A stretch of DNA of 62,000 nucleotides, taken from the NCBI GenBank assembly GCA_030141605.1, contig JAQGDQ010000017.1, positions 190,001 through 252,000 of the forward strand. Direction: 5' to 3'. The notes beneath the pieces are model-generated. The model saw only the letters and a list, made by a program, of their open reading frames with translations, was not told the DNA's origin and ran no database searches. This DNA is from Tubiluchus corallicola (lineage: Eukaryota; Priapulida; Priapulimorpha; Priapulimorphida; Tubiluchidae). The translations under genes were made by a program, and so were the position numbers. Of the stretch, positions 48,415-60,054 are shown piece by piece. The first letter of the stretch is position 1, and each line of letters starts with the position of its first letter.

Positions 48415-50150
48415 ATCTTGCAGTTGCACTGAAAGGAAGCCCACCTAGCAGTTTTAGTTGCCTTTGTTAGTGTAGTCATATTCGCTGCCTGCCAGAGCCA
48501 GTATCCTTGAAAGTTTAGTGTATGCTACATTTTACCTGTTATCAATTAAATCAATAAACAGAAATTACTCTTGCCTCTTAATTAGAAAAGGAACCTGTAA
48601 AGAGTCAAAATTTAATTGCATGATTTTGTTAAACGTAGATTCGGTCAGGCACTTAATGACTTGAGGTAGCACACTTGTATATTTAAATAGAAAAACTCTA
48701 CCAAAACCATGTGCCTGCTTTATGGAGCGGATATGTATTCCGATATTTTGGGAATATATGTCAGAAAAAACATGATAAAAGCATGCAACCTTGAAAAGGG
48801 AAGCCAAGTTCACCAAACACAGTATAACTAACCTTCAATTTAAAACGTTGCAGTTAAATTTTAGTAAGTTAAGATCCTGTGGTGTGGACATAACACTTGC
48901 ATTTTGCATGGATTACAGATTCTGTCTAATTTAGTGGTTGCTAATTTTGAAATTTTTTCAAACTTTTTGATGTGTTACCCAAATTTACTAATCAAACAAA
49001 TGATTTCAATCGCTTACAGACATTTCGCGGTTACCATGTTTGTGGTTTTCGAATGGAGCAAATTTAGCTTCTTGCGCTAACTATGAGATTTGTAAGCTCC
49101 GCAAAGCAGGTTAACGCTTCGCCATCTCACGAGGAAAAGTTCCCAAAGAGATTTTCGCTAACCTGTTTTCAAACCCAGGACACGCTACTTCCAGGAGCTG
49201 CTGAACATCGTAAAATAAATGAGCGTAATTCCACGGCCGCCAAATTCCCCATAGCCATTGAGACTGATGTAAGTGTCTAGAAGAACTCATAAAACAGTAG
49301 TTGATTATCTGCAGTTTTACCGAGGTCGACTGTTCGTCCCTGAAGTTTAACATAATGTACGAAGCTAATCTATATTGAGTGCACAGTGACAAATCCCTGG
49401 GAAACTTGTGCGTGTTGTTTTGTTCAGTTTCCCCTTCCCAGAACATTTAGGGCAGTTCTATTAAACAGCTGTCGACGTTAAGACAACAAATTTGCTTAGC
49501 GGGCGCATCCAGACTTGCATGATCTTGCAGAAGTTTTGCATTGTCATGCTGGTTGAGTTGCTGGCAAAATCCGAGTTTTGTCTCACAAGAAGCCAATCAG
49601 GCTTAAGTTGAACCATCCCACGAATGGCTTCTTATTCTCGCTATGTCTCGGTCTCTACATCTGCACCTGACGTTTGTCAAGAGCTTTCAAGTGTTTGGCT
49701 TTCTATTGTAGCAGCAGTTGTGAGCGTGTTGAGAAGATTTTAATTAGCTGATGTCTTAGAAGCAAGTTTAGGTGGGTTAGGGTCCTTACTGATAATTCTA
49801 TAAAAATTATTGGAGATTTTTTCAGAAGCTTGTCATTTCTATTTTCTTTACTTTGCTGCAATAGACGGCATTCCACTTGTACTTGTGATAAAAGTAAGTA
49901 TAGAGACTCTCTGGTACTTGTTTTAGCATTCGACTTATTAGTTTAAAAAATTAGTAAACAAGAGCAGCGAAGTGTGAACGCATTAGAGATTTTAGTAGCC
50001 GTTTCTATTTTAGATAATCCGCTGGGTCTGCTTATACTTGACATCTTACGTGAAAAGCTGTTGAAAGCTCCCGAGAATAAAAATATCTGTTTGTGAAATT
50101 AAGAAAAGACATTCAATTTTTTATTCATGTAAGGCCTAAGCTCTTGTCAG
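48415..50150. other. No confident gene
   Basis: The ATG frame at 49083 reaches a GTAAGTG at 49268 and could be a first exon (MRFVSSAKQVNASPSH...), but its sequence has no recognisable features. A 39-codon frame at 49624 has a hydrophobic C-terminal half (VWLSIVAAVVSVL). Both are weak. Confidence 0.35.
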
Positions 50151-50156
50151 TGTTAT

Positions 50157-50495
50157 GTGCAAAAAATATCCGAGTTTGTCTGTTTTCCTCAAAGTAGGCA
50201 CCCATCTATATTTACATATGATGTTATTAATTTTAATGGATGTATATACATGTATAGAACCAACAACAACTTATTTCCAACTTTTTTTGAAAATCCAGTC
50301 AAGATAAATGTAAAAAAATACAATACCAGACATAATGAATATATACCAAGACGTTGTAGAACAAATATGGCGAAACACTTCATCAGCTATATGGGGCCAG
50401 TCCTATGGAACAGACTAAGCCGCAATTCGAAATGTAGTCACTCCCTTTTAACTTTTAAAAAAACCGTCAGAAAAGAAATATTTCAAAAGTATTGA
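50157..50495 (+). mobile_element. LINE C-terminal remnant (CR1/Jockey-type)
   Basis: The 112-codon frame carries YRTNNNLFPTFFENP, then KYNTRHNEYIPRRCRTNMAK, then GPVLWNRLSRNSK and LLTFKKTVRKEIFQKY. This is the standard ending of CR1/Jockey-type LINE polyproteins: NDLFP-YF, YNTR, RT--GK, G--LWN-LP, SFKK-LK. The terminal frame is intact here, but the upstream polymerase is missing, so the copy is 5' truncated. The following ~400 bp is AT-rich UTR ending near 50900. Confidence 0.85.
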
Positions 50496-50905
50496 AGAGT
50501 AACACAATTTGATAATGGTAATAACCTGCATTTTTTGCTACAGTAATCTTAATATAACGTGACTATGTTTAACAGGATACTGAACACTTTGTAACCATGA
50601 TCACAGTTTTTCTTAGTTTCTCGCTCCATTTCATCTTTCATTCACTACTCCCCCCCATTTTTTTTAAGATTTCCACATACAGTTTGGCCTGTCAAGCTAT
50701 GCTTTTAGGCTCAAACTGTATGCATCGAGAAATTATTCTGTAATGAAATTTGCACATGTATATCCCGCATTATGAAATTTCTTAATAATATTGCATTTAT
50801 TCATATTTATATTTATATTTACTCAAATGGAAAATTATCTGTATTTTAATGCTAATTGTAATGATGCAATGTGGAAAATGAATAAAACTCTTGATTGACT
50901 CTTGA
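50496..50905 (+). mobile_element. 3' UTR and tail of the LINE at 50157
   Basis: AT-rich UTR ending AATAAAACTCTTGATTGACT at about 50882-50901, an AATAAA-like signal plus a short TTGA-type tail, as in many CR1/L2-like elements. Confidence 0.6.
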
Positions 50906-50909
50906 GTAC

Positions 50910-51980
50910 CTAACATAGCTTTGCTTATAGCTTCGCTTGTAGCTTTGTCATTCTCTTCTTTATTTAAAAAAAATTAAATGTTGCCTTGTAGGCATAGCTC
51001 TATTTTTAATGCTGTAACCTTGAGTAGAAAAAGTGCGTAAAGTGATGATTTGGACCAAAATTACTAGTGTATTAATTATGTCATTAATTCCCCCATCCCC
51101 ATTGTTCCTGCGTACATGTAATTTGTTTTGGTCAATGCACTATATACTACACATATTTGTTAATTGTATTTAGTAGTTAATTAGTTAATTAGTAGAAGTT
51201 AATTGTTATCCACCCGGAATTTCCTGAATCGCTAGAACAAAACTTTATTTATGGGAACGGGTTTAAAAAGATCAGCATTAACAATGTTACAACTGTTTGC
51301 AACTCAAACTGCGCCAATCGACGGCTGTAAAGGTGTAGCTAGGTTAATCTGAAACCCTAGAATACCTCGTATTACTCATTGGCTGACGTCACCTCAAAAT
51401 GCCCTAATGTCCGTTTATGTCACTCTGGTTCGTATTCATTCTAGTGAACATGAATTATTAATCAACAATATTGCAATGCACAGCATATGAATGTCGCACA
51501 GCAGGTGTGGGCAGTTTATTAAATTATCGCATTAATAGCATCAACTACTCCCCGCATTTGCTGGCTACAAAAGATGTCAAATTAATGCAACGAGTCTGCG
51601 GTAAAGGGTAATTTGTTGAAATGCACTAGCCTCGGCTTCTTGCAGTTAATGTTATGAAAGAGATGCGAAATGTAGTCTGGCCTTAAAAGGCTATTAATGC
51701 GCGTGTGAAATTCGCCCGTGGATCCGGTTAAAGATCCGGATGTAAGTCCGGTTAAACTAGAACCGTTGCAACCTGACATTGGACTTAAAAATACAAAGAT
51801 ACAGTATTACCAAAAATAGAAGTCTGCAAACTCGTTTTGGGACAACATGTTATAATATTTTGGGAATGGATTTTTTGGGACACTTTTGTAGTTGGGGGGG
51901 GGGGGGAGTAACACTTTTGGAGACCCTGCAGCCCTTTGTTGCTTATCAATTATTGTCACTGGTCGTGTCTTGATTTAGTT
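50910..51980. other. No gene; CRE-containing GC-richer patch
   Basis: The patch 51290-51770 is less AT-rich, with the promoter-like motifs listed separately. An 11-base G run lies at about 51894-51906. Confidence 0.4.
51378..51393. promoter_or_regulatory. CRE with adjoining inverted CCAAT
   Basis: ATTGGCTGACGTCACC combines an inverted CCAAT-like box (ATTGG) with a perfect palindromic CRE (TGACGTCA) a base apart. That pairing is known from vertebrate promoters. No adjoining first exon could be recognised. Confidence 0.3.
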
Positions 51981-51986
51981 TGCCTC

Positions 51987-52100
51987 GTGGATTCGGCAGC
52001 TCAGTGATCTAGGTAGTCGACTGCATGCATGCTCAATGCTATTCTTGAGTTCGAAAGCATCAGCTTCTGGTGCCACTCACCAGCTTCTAGTGCCAGGACG
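51987..52100 (+). mobile_element. tRNA-derived SINE fragment
   Basis: CAGCTCAGTGATCTAGGTAG resembles a tRNA A-box region and GAGTTCGAAAGC (about 52046) a B box, spaced as in tRNAs. The sequence after it contains two adjacent copies of CAGCTTCTGGTGCC-like sequence (52061 and 52081). It does not fold as an intact tRNA, so a SINE head is likelier than a gene. Confidence 0.5.
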
Positions 52101-52104
52101 TAAA

Positions 52105-53780
52105 CCGTATAGGTTGTTTTTTATTTGCGACACGTCGTCATCTGTAATTCTGTATTATTGTGTCGTAGTGTTGTGTTAGTCGCAAAATAGCTACTCGTGC
52201 TAACTGCTAGTACTGGCTGCTAAGTTGTCTTTGTCTTTCTTTAGATAGTTTCGCAAAGCTTTTGTTACCTTGTGTTAATGACTCCCGATGATGGATTAGT
52301 TACCGGTCATTTAAAAAGAAAAATACGACACGTTTGAAACTGCTGGGAGAAAGAGAATTCGTTGCCAATATTTTTTGGAATCGTTCGTGGTTTCCACCAC
52401 TTATCGTCGATAGAATAGTTGATTCTTGCCCTATTTTTTCGTCCTGTATCACGTGGTGGAAGTTCTAAAAAACGATAAATGGCTGCAAAGTTTTCTTCGA
52501 CAGAAGGTGAAAAACATTGTGTTATTTCATGGTTTCTTTAATTATTGATTTCGTATCCTATATCAACTAGCTCTTTTCTGTTCATTGTCTATTCGGCTTC
52601 AGCAGCGCATTGAATTTTGGACATTAAGGGCTGTGCTGCCCGGTCTGGAGACACCACCGGAAACGCCATTATAAGGAAAGAGAATCGTGTCGATAACGCC
52701 TCCAAACGTCAGGTACAAAATCACTTGAGGCAAGAAAACTTCAAGTCAGTTTTTGGTCAGGAGTAAAAAATAATCAATTTCAGCTTGCAAATAAAGTGGA
52801 CGTTTTTACTCCTCTATCGAATGGTTTAGGCCTCATCCAAAAAGAGATCTTTCGATCTTGAGATACAAAATTTTCATTTGCTGATTAATGATGCTATTTA
52901 TTGATTAATGACTGATTGCTGTGAACCTTTAATGTTTACTGTGTTCTGGTAGCGAAAGTGTGAGGTTGGTAGTTGTTGTCACTGTTGCTATTGTGACGGT
53001 TGATGAGGGTTGTCTTGTTTTTGTAAAGCAAATGCAGCTGAAGAACGTAATTGCGTAGTAGCACCAATTAGTAGCAAAACTAAAGAGATTGTTGCGATGC
53101 CTCAGCTTATCAACCGTAACGCAAATTAAGACTCAGCAAAAGCATTAGTTTTGTTAATGCTAAGTCATATTGTTGTAGATCGTATAACGCTTGTGTGGGC
53201 AATTGATATGCATTTCTGCTTGTGAAAGATAGGTTCTACGCATAGTCCGCAGGATCATTACTAAAACACGTGGCAATAACCGGAAAATTGTGAAAATTAT
53301 GAAAATGCGCAGTCAGCGAGCGTGTGATATTACTCAAAACAGTAACGGAATTGTATTAAACTCACCAAACTTATTTATCTTCCCATTTGCGAACGTTAAA
53401 ACGAGATATATTCCGCCATTAAAGGACAAATGAGATTTTATGGTTACCATGGCGATTTGCCCTCAATAATTCATCGGTCCGTGGGGGCGCTGGGGGAAGT
53501 AGACGCTTTATTGGCGACTTGAGCCGAAATTACGTCTCCCTAAGCAAACATATAGTTCAAATGTTACCATTAAGTCATTCAATATTCATGGAGTCAGTAA
53601 GTGTAACAATACTGCCGAGATCATCAATGCATGTAACTTTCTTTCCGGAATTTAACTTCTGCAGACCCTGTCTTTTCTTATTTTCATTTAGGCACTGGCC
53701 AATCAAACACACCCGCATGGCCAAAAGTTACAGTAGCATGTCTTCACTCCTCCCTTAATAATTTACTGCTTTATCCTACG
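52105..53780. other. No gene seen
   Basis: A GC-richer stretch around 52600-52760 has no recognisable coding. The frame at 53519-53758 lacks motif and splice support. Confidence 0.45.
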
Positions 53781-53782
53781 CA

Positions 53783-53915
53783 GCACAATGCAGCAATGTT
53801 GCGCAATGCAACAAGCACAACTCAACAAATGCAAAATGGATGGCGCATTGCAATGCAGTGCAATTCTACAACATAGTAGTAGAATCCCAACACATCACAA
53901 TGCAACACAACCCTG
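53783..53915. repeat. Degenerate pentanucleotide region (GCAAT/CAACA)
   Basis: Recurring CAATG, GCAAC and CAACA words. It matches the theme of the degenerate part of the 22841-23113 array. Confidence 0.6.
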
Positions 53916-53919
53916 TTCT

Positions 53920-55439
53920 ACGTTACACCATACCGCCAAGCAAACATCAGCTCCGCGAAACTGTTGGGTCACCATTATTAACGAAAAAACTTACATTTAC
54001 TTGACCTGTAAAAACAATTGTATCTCAAAAACCAGATGCACACGCGATGAGAATTTTTTGTAAAGATGGACATTGCAAGACTACTGTGAAAAGGGACGGT
54101 ATGCAAGATACTAGTGCAAACTATTAACAAACTAGAAGTGGTAGTACTGTAAAACAACGTAAACATTTTGAATTTGAAATGTACCAAGTTTTACAAATGG
54201 ATTATGAACACTGTAAGAAACAAGCATGATATAATTTTTGTACTGTTGTACTTGAGCTGGAGCTGAGTCTCGCCCTATTTATCGTTCAAACTTTCACTTC
54301 CTCAAAGATGATAGAATATGCGATCTGTAGTCATTTCAAAATCACTTCAAAACAAAAACACCTTTGTAAAAAAATGTAATAATCTTACTTGCTTGCAATC
54401 CAAAAATCCTACTTTCTAACTGGCGTAAATTTAAATACTTACCTGTCTTAGTTGTGCAAAATCTAAAAATCCTTAGGTTCAGTGGCTCCCGAATATGGCT
54501 TAAACCCCAAACAGGACAAGTTTGCTCCCATCCTTCCACCAGGATTTGTCGTCGAACTGTTTTAAAGGACAAGAAAAGGGGTACCTGAAGTAGGTTTCAG
54601 AAAAATCGCCTTAAAAAATTATATTACTTTATAGCAATTTCATGCGTATATCTTACTCGCACTGAAAGGAATTTTAGTTTGTTTTCGTTTTAAATCTCCC
54701 GCAATACTGTTCCGATGTCACCATTACATGGCGTCATGTACCAAACGTAAATTAAGGGAAGAAAAGGCAATGTTAAATTATATCTCAAAAGACTTTCCTT
54801 GCAACTCTATATTACTTAGATTTTCGCTTACCTGCTAGAAAGACTTAATGTAACTAGAAAAGCAAAATTTAATTATTTAAAATGTTTTCACAATTGGTAA
54901 AATGTCGCTGACTCACCCTCCAGGGTGCGCCACTCACTAACTAAAAAATGTATTTTTAATCTTATTGACAAGATACAGTAATTTTAAATTTTATTTAGTT
55001 AGTGACTTGTGCACTACGAATGCTCTGATTATTTTTTTCAAACTTTGCAAAATGTTATCTAAACAAGTTTCAAATGACCTCTCGTGAAAATAGCTGCGTC
55101 TAACGGTCATCGCGGGAGTTTAAATTTACATGTTGTATACAGCCTGGTTGCCGATTGAAGTCCTGTATGCAAAAAGGCAGTACGTAAGTGATATGAAATC
55201 TCAAAACGAATTTTTCAAGCTTTATATTTATGAAGGGTTTTCTTCGTTAATGTCGAAGGTATGCTGCTCTTAATGTTTTGTTTTGAATAATAAGAAATTT
55301 TAAAATGCTAATTGGTAATAATGATACTGAGTTTTTTAGTCAAAGTATTTTAGTTGTTAGACGAACCAGTTTATCAAACATTCAAGTTATAAGTTCAAGC
55401 ATCAGTCGTGCTAATACATATCCTTTAAAAAGATTAATT

Positions 55440-55445
<6 letters not shown>
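53920..55445. other. No gene seen
   Basis: No supported feature. Confidence 0.45.
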
Positions 55446-55446
<1 letters not shown>

Positions 55447-55513
<67 letters not shown>

Positions 55514-55548
55514 CGTGTGCGTGCGTGCGTGCGTCTGTGTGTGTTTGT
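55447..55548. repeat. (GT)n, about 50 units
   Basis: Perfect for about 60 bp, then with GC changes (GTGC) toward the 3' end. Confidence 0.97.
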
Positions 55549-55554
55549 AGTGTT

Positions 55555-56636
55555 AGGCTAGTTACATATACAACTGAAAAGTCAGTAGACCGGTAGTGTT
55601 TCTAAAATGTGGTCATTAATATTCAAGCTAGTTACAGAAAACTTCGTATTAAAGGAGCAGTACACCTCTAATTTGACTTAAGGAGAATGTAATGATATCT
55701 CAAGAACTATTTTGTAAGCGCATCACTAACACTGTGGACGATGAAGTTTGAAAGGAAAAATTCGTTGGACGAACACAAGGTAAGTTGTAAGATGTAAGAT
55801 GAACAAGGTTTACAGATAAGGTAGGTCTGGTCTTAACTGATTAGATTTTGAAGTCAATTTTGGAAGATTTTTTGATGTCGGTAACACAGTGTAACAACAT
55901 CTCAGCACTTATGAAAGTGGAATATTCACTTAGTTACTTATAGGTCCCTATGCATGTTCTGCTTCGCTGCAATTATGTTTTCGGCATATAATACATTCTC
56001 TTTTTTAGCTATCTGTCTTTTTCTTAATGTGGCTTATATTGTTTTCGGGTGTCAATTTACAGTGCAGTAATTTAACACAATTGTTTATCCCTCCCAAGTT
56101 CGCAAATTTCTAATGACGTCAGAAACTCACTGATGTTACAAATCTAGGGTTCGTAATAACATTATTAAAAATAATAATATACTTGACTTTAAGTTTATAA
56201 TAAGTAATTATCGCGTTCACTTTTATTGAGTTTTCAGTTCATTTTTTCAGTTTCTATTTTTCACTTTCTTTGAATAGGTATGCTTTTTCAGAGAATGAAA
56301 GACTATAAATCCTTATTCTCAGTACTGAGATTTAAAAGTGGTGATGCAAATTTTGTCCATTCTGAGATTTGTCACTTCCTGTTTGTGAGCATGATGTGTG
56401 GCGTACATTAGACTTACAGGACATCCTCCTCTCTTGTTGTAGATTGTGTAACTATAAAATCAATCCAAATTTCTTAACGGAACAGCTTCATATTACAACA
56501 CTAGATGGCACAAAACGTGTGCAAAATACGCTTGCAGTTCTTGTCTATGCGATGTACATGCACTTACTTTATTCAGTCACATTGACAGTTCTTACTTTAA
56601 ATACAGGCTCTTATATTAAAGTCAAGTCTCTCAAAG
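55555..56636. other. No gene seen
   Basis: A donor-like GTAAGTTG at 55779 follows a 29-codon open stretch, too weak to call. Confidence 0.45.
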
Positions 56637-57044
56637 TTAGAGTAGAGTACAGTAAAGTAGAGTAGAGTAGAGTAGAGTAGAGTAGAGTAGAGTAGAGTAG
56701 AGTAGAGTAGAGTAGAGTAGAGTAGAGTAGAGTAGAGTAGAGTAGAGTAGAGTAGAGTAGAGTAGAGTAGAGTAGAGTAGGTAGGGTAGGGTAGGGTAGG
56801 GTAGGGTAGGGTAGGGTAGGGTAGGGTAGGGTAGGGTAGGGTAGGGTAGGGTAGGGTAGGGTAGGGTAGGGTAGGGTAGGGTAGGGTAGGGTAGAGTAGA
56901 GTAGAGTAGAGTAGAGTAGAGTAGAGCAGAGTAGAGCAGAGTAGAGTAGAGTAGAGTAGAGTAGAGTAGAGTAGAGTAGAGGGTAGGGTAGGGTAGGGTA
57001 GGGTAGGGTAGGGTAGGGTAGGGTAGGGTAGGGAAGGGTAGGGG
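56637..57044. repeat. Pentanucleotide array in four blocks: GAGTA, GGGTA, GAGTA, GGGTA
   Basis: GAGTA occupies about 56637-56780, GGGTA 56781-56892, GAGTA 56893-56980 and GGGTA 56981-57044. The two unit types differ by one base. The 158-aa minus-strand frame of TLPYP/TLLYS repeats is an artefact. The GGGTA blocks have G-runs spaced for G-quadruplex formation. Confidence 0.98.
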
Positions 57045-57049
57045 CAGCT

Positions 57050-58005
57050 ACGTCCCGTTTTTTCAGGGACTGTACAAACAAAAACAATGTACGTTTATGT
57101 CATAAACTATTGACATATCGCATCTCAATTGCACGATTCGCTGTTCAATTTCCATCCAGCACGCTTTGTTGAGATATCTACCAGCCACATAATTATGTAC
57201 CTTAAATTATTATTATCAGTCAGTTTTGGTCTTTCTCATGTCTTGTCTACGCCTAATTACAGTGCAATGAGTAGGCCTCCCGCATCGAGCTGTGGGAGTT
57301 TATGACAGATCCCCTTCCCACCTGACGAACCCAAGCTGATTTGCCCCTGATTTTTTATTCAGCATCTGGCAAACCCACCTACAGGATTTTCAGTTGCAGG
57401 TTTGTACAAATCCCTTTATGTACCATAATTTCCATTTTTGGTATTAAGTTGGATATAGTAACAAACATGCGAATATTGTGGGAAAATTCGCGACAGAATA
57501 GGTGAGACAAAAATTGCTTGAAAGCAAAAATGTTTTGTAATACTATACTGGGTGTTCTACAAGAAACAGTGCAGTAGAAATGTGCTGCTGTCAATGATAA
57601 TTATATTGAAGTATGCTGATCAGATAATAAAGAAATGGAGTTGAATGTTAACCATAATACGAGATTATACTATGTCAACTTGGATTCTGTGCATTCCAAA
57701 GTAAGTTTGGTGACACTTGCTGGACTTTTGTGTCGTATGCTTATGTAATTTGTCAGTACATTGTTTGTTTTGGAACAACCTGTATCATGTGAAAGTTATA
57801 AAGAGACGAAGCAAAAACTTTAATTCTAGTTGACTCGAAGTAAAAGCTGTTATTTTAAAGTCTCACGCATTTATTGATGAAACAAACTCATGCTAAACCA
57901 TGCATCGTACATAGTACTTCCGACAGGATCGTCACAGACAGCTGGTGCCAATTAGAGACATTTCATTTTTCATCAGCATAAGGTTATGTAACTTATATAG
58001 TTTGC
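57050..58005. other. No gene seen
   Basis: No supported feature. Confidence 0.45.
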
Positions 58006-58011
58006 TTAAGC

Positions 58012-58092
58012 CGACAAGTGGTCATAGTGTGTGCTTAGCGATCGAAGTTAAGCAACATCGAGTCTGGTCAGTAAACAGATGATGACTGCCAA
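58012..58092 (+). mobile_element. 5S rRNA-derived SINE fragment (SINE3-type)
   Basis: GATCGAAGTTAAGCAACATC followed by GAGTCTGGTCAGTA corresponds to the internal pol III promoter of 5S rRNA (A box, intermediate element, C box). GATGACTGCC corresponds to the later GGATGGGTGACCGCC part. The 5' and 3' arms of a true 5S gene do not match well. So this is a decayed SINE or pseudogene, not a 5S gene. Confidence 0.65.
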
Positions 58093-58094
58093 CT

Positions 58095-58470
58095 GATGAG
58101 TACTCTTTCCAACTGATTTCATTTTGCATGCTGATATTTCTACCCATGAGGATTGTATACTTGCATTTACATCTGGCCAGGACACCATTGCCAGTTTAGT
58201 GTCTCATCTCATCTTTAGCCTTGCTCCCAGCATTACACCCCTGGGCTAAACTTTACTTTTCCCCACACACAAGAAATTAGTTCGTGAAAGCGGATTAGGG
58301 TAGGACTGGGGTTAGGGATAGGGTATTTAAATTGCGCCTTCCCACTCTTGGTATAAGAAAGATTCCGGCCCTGACACAACGAATCACGCCGCTTTTGAGT
58401 GCTCTTGGCTCAATAGCCCGTTAATACCATAAACACCAAAGCTACAGACATTGAAGTGAACGCGCGTTAT
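58095..58470. other. No gene seen
   Basis: A short GGGTTAGGGATAGGG run occurs near 58309; it is too short to be a telomeric array. Confidence 0.45.
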
Positions 58471-58475
58471 ATTAA

Positions 58476-58523
58476 AATCACAGATTTAGGTGATGCGCGT
58501 GCGCATGGTCTACATCTGTGATT
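58476..58523. other. 10-bp inverted repeat enclosing an NRF1 site
   Basis: AATCACAGAT and ATCTGTGATT are perfect arms around a 28-base loop. The loop contains TGCGCGTGCGCA (58494-58505), a perfect match to YGCGCAYGCGCR on the minus strand. Confidence 0.6.
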
Positions 58524-58773
58524 GAAACGCTAACAGATGTATTGGTTATTGGTATGTGGCGACATCTCTCGCTAAAATGAGTGCACAATGGTTGCGTTAT
58601 ACCAAAAATATAAATAGAATTTGAAAAGCCAAACTACTAGTTTATAGATTCATAATTCTCTGATAGGAAAGTTTAATAATTGTTGCAAAATTTAAGAACA
58701 ATAAGGCTACAAGGGCTAGGCCAGATTATCCGGGCAAACATGAATTTATTACGTATGCAATGATTCTACAAAC

Positions 58774-58837
58774 CGAAATTAATTAAACTTTAATACCAAG
58801 CTGTCTTTTAAGTTTGGCATTAAGGTTTAATTAATCG
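58774..58837. other. Imperfect hairpin, ~24-bp arms
   Basis: AATTAATTAAACTTTAATACC pairs with GGCATTAAGGTTTAATTAAT with about two mismatches around a ~14-base loop. It may be a small palindromic repeat. Confidence 0.65.
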
Positions 58838-58839
58838 GG

Positions 58840-59726
58840 TCTGTGACACTATTAATAATAATCTTACTAATAAGAGTATAACAGTTAGTTATAAATTTAT
58901 TATAATGTATATACTGTATATAAATCATGTAGGCTTTATATTGCTTTAAGTGCAGTTTTACTTTTTAAAAAATGCAACAGTAAAACGAGTTGTCAGCCAG
59001 AAATTTGGGAAAATTAACACAACCACAAAAGCACAAGTCTCGGAAACAAAACGAAGTTATTGGAAGTCATCAAAACCGTTTTATTGTATTGTATCCTGAA
59101 TTAACATTTTCTCAACCTTTTATAACGTCTTTCATTTTTCATTTTTTTAACGACCTACTGTATATACATATGCACATTGCACAACCCACAGGCGTGCGCC
59201 CTTCCACAGTGAAGTGCGTGAGGGAGGTACTTCTTTGTGTTAAAGGCCAACTGGCGCCAAAAACTAGTATAATGGCAGAGAAAATAGGGCCTTTTTAATG
59301 AACTAAACAAGGTGTATCGCGCTTATGCATAATTACAATTGTCACGCGCTGTTCTACCAGCCCAAATGCCTTTGTGTAGCAAACGACCGCTCTGTGACCC
59401 TGCCGTTTTTCACCCTGATTATTGTGCAGACTTGTGAATTGCTTTTAAAATTTACAATTTCATTACCACTCAGATTAATTTTTCATTTGCTTGCATCGGG
59501 GACAATAATTAGGTACGAAGCAGACAATAAAATTGATTACAGACCTATGCGTTACAGATCCATTATCACTATTAACTATTTAAAAAACGCTTTGTTTTCT
59601 TAATAAATAAATTCCACGTAATAACTATATGTTACAAAGACATTGATTCTATGACAATAAATATGACATTCTAAATGACATATCCAGGCAATTGACCAGA
59701 AAAACTCAATAAACCAGCAAGCTATA
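58840..59726. other. No confident gene
   Basis: Frames 58990-59298 (102 aa) and 59325-59603 (92 aa) have fairly natural composition but no motif or splice sites that I can support. Confidence 0.4.
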
Positions 59727-59755
59727 ACTGCTACTGCTAACTGCTGCTGCTGCTG

Positions 59756-59790
<35 letters not shown>

Positions 59791-59881
59791 GCAACTACTA
59801 CTACTACTACTACTACTTACTACTAGGCCTATTACTACTACTCACTACTTCTACTTCTACTACTACTGCTACTACTACCAC
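59727..59881. repeat. (CTA)n/(CTG)n trinucleotide array
   Basis: CTG units, then about 20 CTA units with breaks (TTACTACTAGGCC). Confidence 0.95.
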
Positions 59882-59885
59882 TTTC

Positions 59886-60050
59886 GAGAAGTATAGCTGA
59901 ATGGCAGCATCTCGCTTTCCACTCAAGAGGTCACGGGTTCATTCCCGATCGAGTAATACCAAAGACTTAAAAAGTGGTGCCGCTGGATCTTTTGATTGAG
60001 CACGCGGGTTTATCGAAGTAACATAATGTGGATAATAATAACAATCGGGA
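59886..60050 (+). mobile_element. tRNA-derived SINE with conserved core
   Basis: TATAGCTGAATGGCAGC fits a pol III A box and GGTTCATTCCCGA a B box, about 40 bp apart. Immediately after comes ATACCAAAGACTTAAAAAGT and GGTGCCGCTGG, the sort of core segment shared by SINEs of many invertebrates. The 3' part ends near the AAT repeats at about 60030. It abuts the CTA array at its 5' side. Confidence 0.65.
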
Positions 60051-60054
60051 TTCG

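Noticed and set aside
51987-52060. Intact tRNA gene
   Set aside because: A and B boxes are present, but the arms do not pair into a cloverleaf and no anticodon loop is convincing.
55687-55779. Coding exon ending at the GTAAGTTG donor
   Set aside because: Only about 20-29 open codons, no proper acceptor, and the surroundings look like repeat DNA.
56637-57044. Telomeric repeat
   Set aside because: The unit is GGGTA/GAGTA (5 bp), not the animal TTAGGG hexamer, and it is interstitial.
56611-57087. 158-codon TLPYP/TLLYS protein
   Set aside because: It is the minus-strand reading of the GAGTA/GGGTA pentamer array; no unique sequence or start context.
58012-58092. Functional 5S rRNA gene
   Set aside because: Only the internal promoter region matches; the terminal stem and the 3' half are degraded.
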